Positions 1 through 8,111 of a stretch of 64,000 nt of DNA are shown here, one piece after another. Every line of letters starts with the position of its first letter. Position 1 is the stretch's first letter. The stretch comes from a virus. The notes below the pieces were generated by a model. It saw nothing but the letters and a program-made list of their open reading frames with translations. It had not been told where the DNA came from and did no database searches. Position numbers and translations under genes: made by a program. The stretch spans positions 1 through 64,000 of IMG/VR virus record IMGVR_UViG_3300031957_002411; one strand, 5' to 3'.

Positions 1-108
1 ATTAATGAAACATTGTATATTGGAACCGTTAGTTTAACAAGAACTAAAGCTAACAAACAAGTATGCAAGGATTTAATTAGTGAAGGTATCAAGGTTGATT
101 TTGTGTAA
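1..108 (+). CDS. C-terminal end of an unidentified protein (partial)
   Basis: An open frame enters from the left edge and ends at TAA 106-108, leaving 35 residues that finish in KVDFV. The piece is mixed polar and hydrophobic, with no motif that identifies a family. It is accepted as coding because it is open from the first base, the next gene follows 19 bases later with its own ribosome site, and composition matches its neighbours. The start and most of the protein lie outside the window. Confidence 0.5.
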   Translation: MNETLYIGTVSLTRTKANKQVCKDLISEGIKVDFV

Positions 109-127
109 CTTTATAGAAAGGTTGATA

Positions 128-304
128 ATGAATAGTAAAAGTTATTTTTTGGTCGCAGCGTTTGCGAGTTTTGTTTTGAGTGTTTCCCTGTGGTTTTTTG
201 GTGATCAGGAGATTGCCAAGCAGCAGGGTATTTTCGTGGGACTTTGGGTTCCAAGTATTTTGACGCTTGGTACTTATTTCTGTCCCGCCTGCGATAAGGG
301 ATAA
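128..304 (+). CDS. Small two-helix membrane protein
   Basis: This 58-residue protein has two hydrophobic segments (about residues 6-24 and 34-50) and ends with a CPAC motif. I chose the ATG at 128 because AGAAGG-like purines (AGAAAGG, 115-121) sit at the right distance; the longer frame from 80 overlaps the previous gene. CPAC near the C-terminus could bind metal or form a disulfide. Small membrane proteins of this kind, with GLWVPSI-like second helices, occur in phages and aquatic bacteria, but I cannot assign a function. Confidence 0.6.
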   Translation: MNSKSYFLVAAFASFVLSVSLWFFGDQEIAKQQGIFVGLWVPSILTLGTYFCPACDKG

Positions 305-306
305 TT

Positions 307-465
307 ATGGACAATATGACACTGTTTTTCTGCGGTGTTGTTGTAACCCTCATTGCAGGAATGGGAGTAATTACAAGCGAGGTTTTTCTTGGTTACAAGC
401 GTTTTATGCGTAAATATAAGCATGAAAAGCAGGAAAACCAACAAAAAGTATTTAAATTTAAGTAA
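307..465 (+). CDS. Small single-pass membrane protein
   Basis: ATG 307 opens a 52-residue frame two bases after the previous stop. It has one hydrophobic segment (about residues 5-29) followed by a strongly basic tail rich in Lys and Gln, as expected for an inner-membrane protein with its C-terminus inside. It lies just upstream of tRNA-Arg and is probably cotranscribed with the gene before it. No family is recognised. Confidence 0.5.
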   Translation: MDNMTLFFCGVVVTLIAGMGVITSEVFLGYKRFMRKYKHEKQENQQKVFKFK

Positions 466-471
466 ATACTA

Positions 472-543
472 GGCTCTATAGTTCAATGGATAGAACATCG
501 GTCTTCTAAACCGACAATGTGGGTTCGACTCCCGCTGGAGCTA
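472..543 (+). tRNA. tRNA-Arg, anticodon TCT
   Basis: A complete cloverleaf can be drawn. Acceptor 472-478 pairs with 536-542 (two G-U pairs) with discriminator A543. D stem is 481-484/493-496. Anticodon stem 498-502/510-514 encloses anticodon TCT at 505-507. T stem 519-523/531-535 has the loop TTCGACT. CCA is not encoded. It reads AGA and AGG, which are very common arginine codons in this window, so it probably supports phage codon use in a host with fewer such tRNAs. Confidence 0.93.
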
Positions 544-585
544 TTATAGTGTATATATACCATAGTCACACACGGAGGCAAAGCT

Positions 586-960
586 ATGAAATACTATGTT
601 TTTTTAGCAGCATTTACTTTATATGTTTCAGCATACACATTGCTGGGATTTGGAAGAGAACCTTACAATATTGAGTTTCTTGTCAGTGAACAACCTGCTA
701 AGGCTAAATTAATTATTTTCTCTGCTGATTGGTGTTCTCCATGTCAAGCAGCAAAAAGGGCGATGAAAGAGAATGTAGACTTAAAAAGAGTCGTAGACAG
801 TTACGAAGTAACATACTATGACTTTGATACAGAAATGATAATGAAGAGAAAATATAAGATTCAAAAAATTCCTACATTTATTATACTGACAGATGACGAA
901 GAAATAAGAAGACAGGTTGGATTTAGTAGCTCGGATAAATTAAAAAAGTTTTTAGATTAG
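586..960 (+). CDS. Membrane-anchored thioredoxin-like protein
   Basis: The 124-residue protein has an N-terminal hydrophobic segment (about 3-20; signal or anchor) followed by a thioredoxin fold. The redox motif is C50-S-P-C53 in a WCSPCQ context, and the cis-proline loop KIPTF lies near residue 97. The usual role is thiol-disulfide exchange, here probably outside the cytoplasmic membrane. A strong GGAGG site precedes ATG 586. The next gene, a c-type cytochrome protein with CxxCH motifs, begins three bases after the stop. That suggests, without proving, that it keeps haem-binding or disulfide cysteines in the right state. Confidence 0.8.
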   Translation: MKYYVFLAAFTLYVSAYTLLGFGREPYNIEFLVSEQPAKAKLIIFSADWCSPCQAAKRAMKENVDLKRVVDSYEVTYYDFDTEMIMKRKYKIQKIPTFIILTDDEEIRRQVGFSSSDKLKKFLD

Positions 961-963
961 ATT

Positions 964-3282
964 ATGTTAAGATTAATTCTTACCATTATATTATCCTTAT
1001 CAGCATCTACAGCATTATCGCAACAAAATGGTATACAATTTTTTGAGAAGAATATTCGCCCTGTTTTAAACACGCAATGCTATTCATGTCATTCTTCTAC
1101 GTCTAAAGATGTCAAGGGAGGACTGTCCCTAGATACTAGACAAGGTATATTAAACGGTGGTGATTCTGGACCATCGGTTGTTCCCGGTAAGATAGATGAG
1201 AGTTTATTATTAGACTACATTGAGTCTGGTGATATGCCTCCAGATAATCCTCTGAGTGAGGAAGTTGTTGATAATTTTAGACAATGGATTAAAATGGGTA
1301 TGCCTGACCCAAGATACAAGCCTGAGAACAGAGCGGTAGAATTAAGACAGGCTAGAAATTTTTGGGCATTCAAAAAAGTAACAAGACCTCCTGTAGCTAA
1401 ATATGATGATGGCACAGAAATAGATGCCATATTAAATTTAGAAATAGAAAAACACAAATTAAAACCAGTAGAGGCAGCAGATGATTATACTATTATGCGT
1501 AGGCTTTATTTCGATCTTATTGGCTTACCGCCGAGCGTCGAACAAATAAAAGGTTATATAAATGATACATCAGAAGATAAGTATGAGAAGTTAGTTGATA
1601 GTTTATTGCAGGACGAAGGGTTTGGAGAAAAGTGGGGACGACATTGGCTTGATGTGGCACGGTTTGCAGAATCCTCTGGACAAGATAGAAATTTAGTTAG
1701 TCCATACGCTTGGAGATACAGAGATTATGTAATAGATAGTTTCAATCAAGATAAGCCATACGATCAATTCATTATAGAACAAATAGCTGGTGATCTACTA
1801 CCACACAAAAATTATAAAGAATACAATAATAATAGAATAGCTACGGGATTTCTGACAATAGGAACTAAGAACATACAGGCGCAGATTAGACAGTTTGAGG
1901 CAGATCGCAACGACGATCAGATAGACGCTATTACCAGAGGTTTTCTAGGCATGACATTGAGTTGTGCAAGATGCCATGATCATAAGTTTGACCCATTCTC
2001 TCAGCAAGATTATTATGGTGTAGCTGGAGTATTTAATAACACAAAAAACATGGACGGGTTGTATAGAGGTAATAATAACACTGGCTATCTTGGTGATTAT
2101 GATTTTCTTGTGAACGAAAAAACTGAAGAATTATACAAAAATAAAAAGATAGAAGAATGGTTTTTACTTTGTGATATTAAAAATGCTGAATACCAAATAG
2201 AATCTATTAAGACTTGGAACAAAAGAGCTACAGAAGATCAACTTAACAGAGAATTAGGTAGGAGACAGAAGATACTAAATGAAGCTAAATCAAAATTACC
2301 TGAAGAGTATTTAAAATACTTAGAGGATCTAGAACCTATAATGTCTGTTAAAGATAAAGATAAGATGAGTGAAGTAAAACTGGCAATCAGGGGCGAAGTA
2401 AATAATCTGGGCGATGAAGTACCAAGAAGATTACCAGAGATATTTAGTGATAGACCTAATCTTGACTTTGATAATACAAGTGGACGATACGAACTTGCGA
2501 AATGGGTAACACACAAGACTAATCCTTTGACATATAGAGTACATGTAAACAGAGTATGGATGCATTTGTTTGGCAAAGGTATACTAGACAGTTTTGATAA
2601 TTTTGGTATACTGGGTGGAGAACCTACCAACCTTAAACTGATGAACTATTTGTCAACAAAGTTTGTTACAGGTAGACTATCCAATAAAAGACTTATTAAA
2701 ACTATTGTCATGAGCAATGCTTATAGACGTAGTAGTAAGTTTGATAAACATAATTTTGAAATAGATCCTGACAATATTTACTTCTGGAGAATGAACGAGA
2801 AAAGATTAGAGGCTGAACAAATTAGGGATTCATTACTGTTTGTCTCAGGTAAACTAGACGGATCGCACAGCAACATAAGTGATTTTCAAACAGATATAAA
2901 AAATGCAGGCAAAGAACTAAGAAAGTATATAGGAGAAACAAAGTCTAGATCAATTTATATACCATCCTTGAGAGATAATAAGATTGAGATACTAGACATA
3001 TTCGACAGACCAGATAATAGTTTGCTTAGTGCTGAGAGAAGTGTTACGACAGTATCTACGCAGGCTTTATTCTTGATGAATAATCCTAAGATCATAGCAT
3101 TATCGCAAGAACAGGCGAAAGAGTTATCTGATGTTAATGAAATATTCTTAAAATTTTTAGGTCGTCCACCTGACGAAACTGAACTAGAAGCATCAATAGA
3201 TTTTATAGAAGCAGATAATAATAATCTCGCACACTTAATACAAATACTAATCTGCACAGGAGAATTTCGTAATGTTAAATAG
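964..3282 (+). CDS. Planctomycete-type cytochrome c / DUF1549 / DUF1553 protein
   Basis: This 772-residue protein has a Sec signal (about 1-20), then a planctomycete-type cytochrome c domain with haem motif C39-Y-S-C42-H43. A DUF1549 domain follows (roughly 148-345) with a second CxxCH at C334-C337-H338, and a DUF1553 domain (roughly 500-755). The architecture is common and multiplied in Planctomycetes and Verrucomicrobia genomes, where these genes pair with DUF1501 genes exactly as here. The biochemical role is not established; an extracytoplasmic electron-transfer or substrate-processing role is usually assumed. Its length is slightly short for the family. Base composition and codon use look like the surrounding phage genes, so any transfer was not very recent. 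I know of no common phage equivalent. Confidence 0.9.
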   Translation: MLRLILTIILSLSASTALSQQNGIQFFEKNIRPVLNTQCYSCHSSTSKDVKGGLSLDTRQGILNGGDSGPSVVPGKIDESLLLDYIESGDMPPDNPLSEEVVDNFRQWIKMGMPDPRYKPENRAVELRQARNFWAFKKVTRPPVAKYDDGTEIDAILNLEIEKHKLKPVEAADDYTIMRRLYFDLIGLPPSVEQIKGYINDTSEDKYEKLVDSLLQDEGFGEKWGRHWLDVARFAESSGQDRNLVSPYAWRYRDYVIDSFNQDKPYDQFIIEQIAGDLLPHKNYKEYNNNRIATGFLTIGTKNIQAQIRQFEADRNDDQIDAITRGFLGMTLSCARCHDHKFDPFSQQDYYGVAGVFNNTKNMDGLYRGNNNTGYLGDYDFLVNEKTEELYKNKKIEEWFLLCDIKNAEYQIESIKTWNKRATEDQLNRELGRRQKILNEAKSKLPEEYLKYLEDLEPIMSVKDKDKMSEVKLAIRGEVNNLGDEVPRRLPEIFSDRPNLDFDNTSGRYELAKWVTHKTNPLTYRVHVNRVWMHLFGKGILDSFDNFGILGGEPTNLKLMNYLSTKFVTGRLSNKRLIKTIVMSNAYRRSSKFDKHNFEIDPDNIYFWRMNEKRLEAEQIRDSLLFVSGKLDGSHSNISDFQTDIKNAGKELRKYIGETKSRSIYIPSLRDNKIEILDIFDRPDNSLLSAERSVTTVSTQALFLMNNPKIIALSQEQAKELSDVNEIFLKFLGRPPDETELEASIDFIEADNNNLAHLIQILICTGEFRNVK

Positions 3283-4570
3283 AAGAAATTTATTACAAGC
3301 CAGTAGTTTTGGTTTTGGTATGCTTGCTCTCAAAGGATTGATTGCAGAAGAGGCTATGCGAAATAATAAAAGAGTTATCTTTATGTATATGAATGGAGGC
3401 ATGACACATACAGATACTTTTGATTACAAACCTTTAATGGTAGAAAAAGATGGCACAGACGATCCTGTAAGTAAAGGTAGAAAGATTGTAAAGCCCGGAG
3501 TGCCATTGACTCCTGCTGGCAAAAGTGGTATAGAGATTAGCGAGAATTTCCCGCATCTAAGAAAACATGCAGATGATTTATGCTTACTCAACGGCATGAA
3601 AAGTAAAACAGGCAATCATAATCAAGCTAGAAGTTTATTGCACACAGGTAATTTTCAATTCAGCAGACCTAGCATGGGTAGCTGGCTATTATATGGATTA
3701 GGCACAGAGAATAAAGAATTGCCGGGGTTCATAACTATAGATGCTAATATCGGCCCTGATAACTATGGCAGTGCTTTTTTGCCAGCAGTATACCAAGGAA
3801 CTGCTATCAATGCTGGAAATGTTCAAAGTCCTATTCCTAATCTTAAAAGTCCAATAGCATTAGAAAAACAAAGAGAGAACCTAGATTTCCTCAGAGATTT
3901 AAATGGTCATCAATTAGGCAATGGTGAGAATAGCAGACTAGAAGGATTGATTGAGAGTTATGAATTGGCTTTTAGGATGCAGACAAGTGTTCCTAGTACT
4001 ATTAATATTACAAACGAACCACCAGCAGTATTAGAAAAATATGGAATAAATGATAAAGCTACAGCTAAATTTGGACGACAATGTTTATTAGCAAAGAAGT
4101 TTAGTGAAGCAGGAGTAAGGTTTGTAGAAATTGGACATGGTGGATGGGACATGCATCAGAATATTGTGGCAAATTTACAAAAACAAGCGTATAATATAGA
4201 TAAGCCAATTAGTGGTCTAATACAAGATTTGAAGGACTGCGGCCTTTTTGAAGACACAATTATATTGTTTGGCAGTGAATTTGGAAGAACTCCGGGTATA
4301 AAAGAAGGTGCAACTGGCAGAGATCATAACAATGGTGGATTTTCTATGTGGATGGCAGGCGGTGGGATTAAAGGTGGAATTAGACACGGTTCTACAGACG
4401 ATTTTGGACATAAAGCAATTCCAGAATATAGCATGGACATGCATGATTTACATGCTACAATTTTACATCTCATGGGCATAGACCACACTAAACTAACATA
4501 TAGATATAGTGGTAGAGATTTTAGGTTGACAGATGTGTTTGGTAATGTACAATATGATATTATAGCTTAG
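3272..4570 (+). CDS. DUF1501 family protein with Tat signal
   Basis: This 432-residue protein starts inside the previous gene (11-base overlap, GGAG-type site just upstream), so the two are translationally linked. The N-terminus has a twin-arginine signal (R4-R5-N-L-L followed by a hydrophobic stretch to about 25), predicting folded export. The rest matches DUF1501, a family in the alkaline phosphatase/sulfatase superfamily: MYMNGGMTHTDTFD near the start, GHGGWDMH near residue 290, a GSEFGRTP motif and a DHNNGGFSMW motif. Its activity is unproven. The stop codon's last base is also the first base of the tmRNA gene. Confidence 0.9.
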   Translation: MLNRRNLLQASSFGFGMLALKGLIAEEAMRNNKRVIFMYMNGGMTHTDTFDYKPLMVEKDGTDDPVSKGRKIVKPGVPLTPAGKSGIEISENFPHLRKHADDLCLLNGMKSKTGNHNQARSLLHTGNFQFSRPSMGSWLLYGLGTENKELPGFITIDANIGPDNYGSAFLPAVYQGTAINAGNVQSPIPNLKSPIALEKQRENLDFLRDLNGHQLGNGENSRLEGLIESYELAFRMQTSVPSTINITNEPPAVLEKYGINDKATAKFGRQCLLAKKFSEAGVRFVEIGHGGWDMHQNIVANLQKQAYNIDKPISGLIQDLKDCGLFEDTIILFGSEFGRTPGIKEGATGRDHNNGGFSMWMAGGGIKGGIRHGSTDDFGHKAIPEYSMDMHDLHATILHLMGIDHTKLTYRYSGRDFRLTDVFGNVQYDIIA

Positions 4571-4907
4571 GGGGCGTAAAGGTTTCGACAGGTAAAAAGA
4601 AATATAGATCGCATCGGGTAGTTGATCAAGAGGCTACCTTAAAACTTGATTACAATTTTAATTGCCGATACTTCTGTATTAGCACTCGCTGCTTAGTGAG
4701 CGGGGTTTCCTAAACCCTGTTGCCCAATTAGGATGACTCCGATAATCGGATAGGGAACGCAACCTGAACTAAATAAGAAATTGGCGTATTCGTCATGGCG
4801 CTGGAAAGACAGATAGTTTTGTTTGTAGTATTAATAACAACAAACTAACGATGTAGAAGTTTATGTGGAGTTTATACTGGACAGGGGTTCGATTCCCCTC
4901 GCCTCCA
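4570..4907 (+). ncRNA. ssrA: tmRNA (trans-translation RNA)
   Basis: The 5' end GGGGGCG followed by the conserved AAGGTTTCGACAGG pairs with CGCCTCC at 4900-4906 (discriminator A4907), and the T arm GGGGTTCGATTCCCC lies at 4884-4898. The tag frame reads GCC at 4664 to TAG at 4694-4696, giving ADTSVLALAA, with the stop codon in the loop of a 6-bp helix (4685-4690/4699-4704). The hydrophobic ALAA-type end fits proteolysis by ClpXP. The RNA frees stalled ribosomes with SmpB, which is not in this window and would come from the host. CCA is not encoded. The first G is shared with the stop codon of the upstream gene. Confidence 0.93.
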
Positions 4908-4924
4908 CTTAGGAAAGGACAACA

Positions 4925-5566
4925 ATGATCTTTAATTTACAATCTATCAATGCTCAATTGAATTTTGATATAACAGGTGTTATACACGTTGGTGCATTTG
5001 ATGGTGCAGAGTTAACAACATACAGGAAGTTAAATCTATTTAATACTATATTGTTTGAACCACAACGTGAAATGTATAATGTGGTTAGCCATAAGTGTAT
5101 TGACGATGAAGTTGTATATAATATAGCTCTTGGTTCAGAAGATATAGAAACAGAGATGTTTATATCTGATAAGGCTGGTGGTATGGCTAATGGTGCTACT
5201 CAGTCTAGTTCTATACTACAACCTAAAGTTCATCTGACAGAACATCCAGAGATTACATTTCCAAAGAAAGAAAATATCGTTGTAAAAAGATTTGACAATT
5301 TTGTACAATCTAATAACATTGATGTATCTGGTTATAACATGCTTAACGTAGACGTTCAAGGTTACGAACTAGAAGTGTTTAAAGGATTTGGTGACTACTT
5401 AAATCAGATTGATATTATTATTGCAGAGGTCAACAGAAACGAAGTTTACAAAGATTGTGCTATGATTGGCGATATTGACAATTACTTACTAAAGTATGGC
5501 TTAAAACAAGCCTCTGTTTACTGGCAATCTGCAAGCTGGGGAGATGCGATTTATGTCAGAAACTAA
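4925..5566 (+). CDS. FkbM-family SAM-dependent methyltransferase
   Basis: This 213-residue protein matches the FkbM class of O-methyltransferases. The nucleotide-binding opening GVIHVGAFDGAE lies near residues 18-30, an acidic ILFEP follows, and the LNVDVQGYELEVFKG motif (about 142-157) is diagnostic. Such enzymes usually methylate sugar hydroxyls on glycans or secondary metabolites. It starts glycan island 1, 17 bases after the tmRNA, with an AGGAAAGG site. The acceptor cannot be deduced. Confidence 0.85.
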   Translation: MIFNLQSINAQLNFDITGVIHVGAFDGAELTTYRKLNLFNTILFEPQREMYNVVSHKCIDDEVVYNIALGSEDIETEMFISDKAGGMANGATQSSSILQPKVHLTEHPEITFPKKENIVVKRFDNFVQSNNIDVSGYNMLNVDVQGYELEVFKGFGDYLNQIDIIIAEVNRNEVYKDCAMIGDIDNYLLKYGLKQASVYWQSASWGDAIYVRN

Positions 5567-6503
5567 ACATCTAGTAACTCTTAGCGATCATAATTACTTA
5601 GTATACGGCCTTAGTCTCTATGATTCTTTAGAAGAATACGATGACCAAAAAGACACATTTATCTTACATTATTTATGCACCAGCCAAGAAGCTTACGATA
5701 AACTGTCTTCTTTAAGTCTACCAAATATTGTTCCATATAATATAAAAGACTTAGAAAGCGATGAAGATTTTCTAAGATTAAAGAACAATCAACAGAGTAA
5801 TACAACTTCTGGGTATGATGGTAACAATCATTTTCACTGGGCATTGGCATCCTTCTTCTCGTATTATTTAATGGAGAATCATGATTTACCCCATATCGTT
5901 TACATTGATAGTGATATTATGTTTTACAATCCTGTGGACAGAGTGTTAGACGCAATGCAGGATAAGAGTATTGGAATTATTACTCATAAGCATATGGCTT
6001 TAGAAAAATCCAACAAAAATGTAGGATATTATAATGTAGGCGTTATAGTATTTAAAAATACAGAAGTTGGAAAGTCTTGTCTAAAATTTTGGAGAGACTG
6101 CTGTATTGATACAGATAATAAATATGCAGAAGATTTTGGTACGTGTGGTGATCAAAAGTATTTAGAGTTATTCGATGAATTGTTTGACGAAAAAGAAATT
6201 AAAGTTTTGTGTCATGATGTTGGCAACATAGCGCCTTGGAATTTGCATATGTGTAAATTGCTTGGTAATAATGAAATGATGTGGTATGATCACAAAGGTT
6301 TTGTGCTACAGCCTGAGCAGAGTAAACTGCAAGATATAGTTTTCATGCACTTCAGTCATTTTACTCCAGATTTCGAGAGCGGATCTTTTAGGCTTGACAG
6401 AGGTGGTGAATGGGGTCCAATAGCGTCATACGAAAATGTTGTAGATTTGTATAGAGAGTATTATATAACTTGTTCACATACAAAAAGGAAATATAACTTA
6501 TGA
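5553..6503 (+). CDS. GT8-like glycosyltransferase
   Basis: The protein (316 residues from ATG 5553) has the GT-A layout of family 8-like transferases: an N-terminal strand VTLSDHNYL, the metal-binding DxD in YIDSDIMFYNP (about residue 125) and a C-terminal region with HFSHFTP. I prefer ATG 5553 over 5544 because the GGGGAG site at 5538-5543 is nine bases upstream of 5553 but touches 5544. It overlaps the methyltransferase before it by 14 bases. The likely role is adding a sugar from a nucleotide sugar; donor and acceptor are unknown. Confidence 0.75.
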   Translation: MSETKHLVTLSDHNYLVYGLSLYDSLEEYDDQKDTFILHYLCTSQEAYDKLSSLSLPNIVPYNIKDLESDEDFLRLKNNQQSNTTSGYDGNNHFHWALASFFSYYLMENHDLPHIVYIDSDIMFYNPVDRVLDAMQDKSIGIITHKHMALEKSNKNVGYYNVGVIVFKNTEVGKSCLKFWRDCCIDTDNKYAEDFGTCGDQKYLELFDELFDEKEIKVLCHDVGNIAPWNLHMCKLLGNNEMMWYDHKGFVLQPEQSKLQDIVFMHFSHFTPDFESGSFRLDRGGEWGPIASYENVVDLYREYYITCSHTKRKYNL

Positions 6504-7225
6504 CTAATGGAACGTATGTAGATTCTTGGAAAAGTTCAAAAAAAGCTTTTTATGATCAACTTAAATTAAATATGAGGGAAATGAAAGATAATCCCCCAGT
6601 TCATTGGCAAAATTTTATTGATTACATTAACGAGTGTAAGCCACAAAGAATAGTTGATGTTGGATGTGGAGCTGGCATATATTCTAAACTTTGTCATTAT
6701 ACTAAACCTAACTATGGACAAGACCATGACACTAAGATTGAATATATTGGATATGATTATGCTGAAGCAGCAGTAGAAGTTGCAAATGAAGCTTGGACTG
6801 AAGGAGTTATAGAAGATCCCAGAAGTAGAATAGTGTTGAATAATCATGTTAAAACAAATTGTAGTTTTCATGTTAAAGGCTATGAAGATATTACAAAAGA
6901 GGATATCAGAGATGGAGATTTATTAGTAGCTAATGGTTTAATTACTGTAATGGAAAATGGAATTGAATGTTTAGAACATCTGCTTTCTTTACAATGCAAA
7001 AATGTTCTTATACAGAGACAGGTAGTTACAGAAAAAGAAACATATGTAACAACTTATAACGCTTACGGTTTTACCACATATCTTTACCACATGAACAAAA
7101 AAGAACTTAAATCTATAGTAAGAAAATATAATTACGATATAGAACTGATACGTCTTGGCGCAAGAACAGTAGATGATGAAAACTTCGATGCTCACTACGA
7201 TATGCTTCTAAAATTACAGGATTAA
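6500..7225 (+). CDS. Class I SAM-dependent methyltransferase
   Basis: The 241-residue protein carries the SAM-binding motif I IVDVGCGAGIYSKL (about residues 51-64), and an acidic residue after the second strand (IGYDYAEAAVEVA) fits a Rossmann-fold methyltransferase. The ATG overlaps the preceding stop by four bases. Its place among glycosyltransferases suggests a sugar or glycan substrate, but the substrate region has no family marker. It is distinct from the two FkbM enzymes. Confidence 0.8.
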   Translation: MTNGTYVDSWKSSKKAFYDQLKLNMREMKDNPPVHWQNFIDYINECKPQRIVDVGCGAGIYSKLCHYTKPNYGQDHDTKIEYIGYDYAEAAVEVANEAWTEGVIEDPRSRIVLNNHVKTNCSFHVKGYEDITKEDIRDGDLLVANGLITVMENGIECLEHLLSLQCKNVLIQRQVVTEKETYVTTYNAYGFTTYLYHMNKKELKSIVRKYNYDIELIRLGARTVDDENFDAHYDMLLKLQD

Positions 7226-7229
7226 GGTT

Positions 7230-8111
7230 ATGAAAATTACATTTGGTATGATAGTATTTAATGGAAATTATGTGCTAAAAGAAGCCATAGAATCTATTTA
7301 TCCATACGCTCATCAAATTTTAGTAGCAGAAGGCCCAGTTCAATATTGGCAAGACGAGGGCTATCAAACTTCAAATGATGGCACGAACGATGTTTTATCT
7401 CAGCTTTACGACCCAGATCATAAAATAACTATAGTACACAGTCAATATAAAGAGAAGGATGATCAGTGCAATATGTACATGAGTCTTATGAAGCCAGATA
7501 CAGACTATGTATGGAATTTAGATTGCGATGAAGTATTCAAACCTAAAGATACAGAAAAAGTTTTAGAGTTACTTGAAAAAGAAAAGTACACATCTGTTGG
7601 ATTTAAGAGTCAAACTTTTTACGGAGGCTTTGAAAGATATCTTACAGGGTTTGAAGAAAATGCAGAATTTATTAGAATTAGAAAAGTATATCCCGGTTCT
7701 TATTGGTCTACACACAGACCGCCAACAGTGGCGCATGTAGTAAAAGCAGAGGACAGACTACCTGAAAAGCACTTAAACTACAACGTTTTGGCTGATGAAC
7801 ACGATGTAAGAATGTACCATTACTCTTATGTGTTCCCACATCAAGTGTTTAACAAGATAAAATATTATAAAGAGTTTTTAAATAGTGCGAATACTATAGA
7901 TAATTATTTTTCACATGTATATCTGCCTTGGGTTATAGGTAGTGATCATATGAAAAACATGATAGAAGACAAATATCATGGAGTTCACGAATGGATACCG
8001 CAAGCTAGAGGGGAATGCAGAACAGCAAAGTTTACAGGTGAGCATCCAGAAGTTATAAATATAGAAGAATTGAACCACAAACTTGAGAAACAATTGAGTA
8101 AATATATATGA
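7230..8111 (+). CDS. Family 2-like glycosyltransferase
   Basis: This 293-residue protein begins with a GT-A strand (KITFGMIVFNGNYVLKEA) and has the metal-binding acidic motif WNLDCDEVF near residue 91. The remainder (YKEFLNSA, HEWIP) resembles phage and bacterial GT2-like transferases. It follows the methyltransferase by four bases. The donor is unknown; the C-terminal half has several His and Tyr residues but no recognisable extra domain. Confidence 0.78.
   Translation: MKITFGMIVFNGNYVLKEAIESIYPYAHQILVAEGPVQYWQDEGYQTSNDGTNDVLSQLYDPDHKITIVHSQYKEKDDQCNMYMSLMKPDTDYVWNLDCDEVFKPKDTEKVLELLEKEKYTSVGFKSQTFYGGFERYLTGFEENAEFIRIRKVYPGSYWSTHRPPTVAHVVKAEDRLPEKHLNYNVLADEHDVRMYHYSYVFPHQVFNKIKYYKEFLNSANTIDNYFSHVYLPWVIGSDHMKNMIEDKYHGVHEWIPQARGECRTAKFTGEHPEVINIEELNHKLEKQLSKYI

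Noticed and set aside
548-562. GTATATATAC palindrome upstream of the thioredoxin-like gene
   Set aside because: A 10-base AT palindrome is expected by chance in AT-rich DNA, and no second operator or -35 box was found.
2238-2630. Minus-strand frame inside the cytochrome/DUF1549 gene
   Set aside because: It is antisense to a well-supported gene, has a Ser/Leu-rich shadow composition and no start signal.
472-4907. Integration (att) sites at the tRNA and tmRNA ends
   Set aside because: I found no direct repeat of the tRNA or tmRNA 3' ends elsewhere in the window and no integrase gene.
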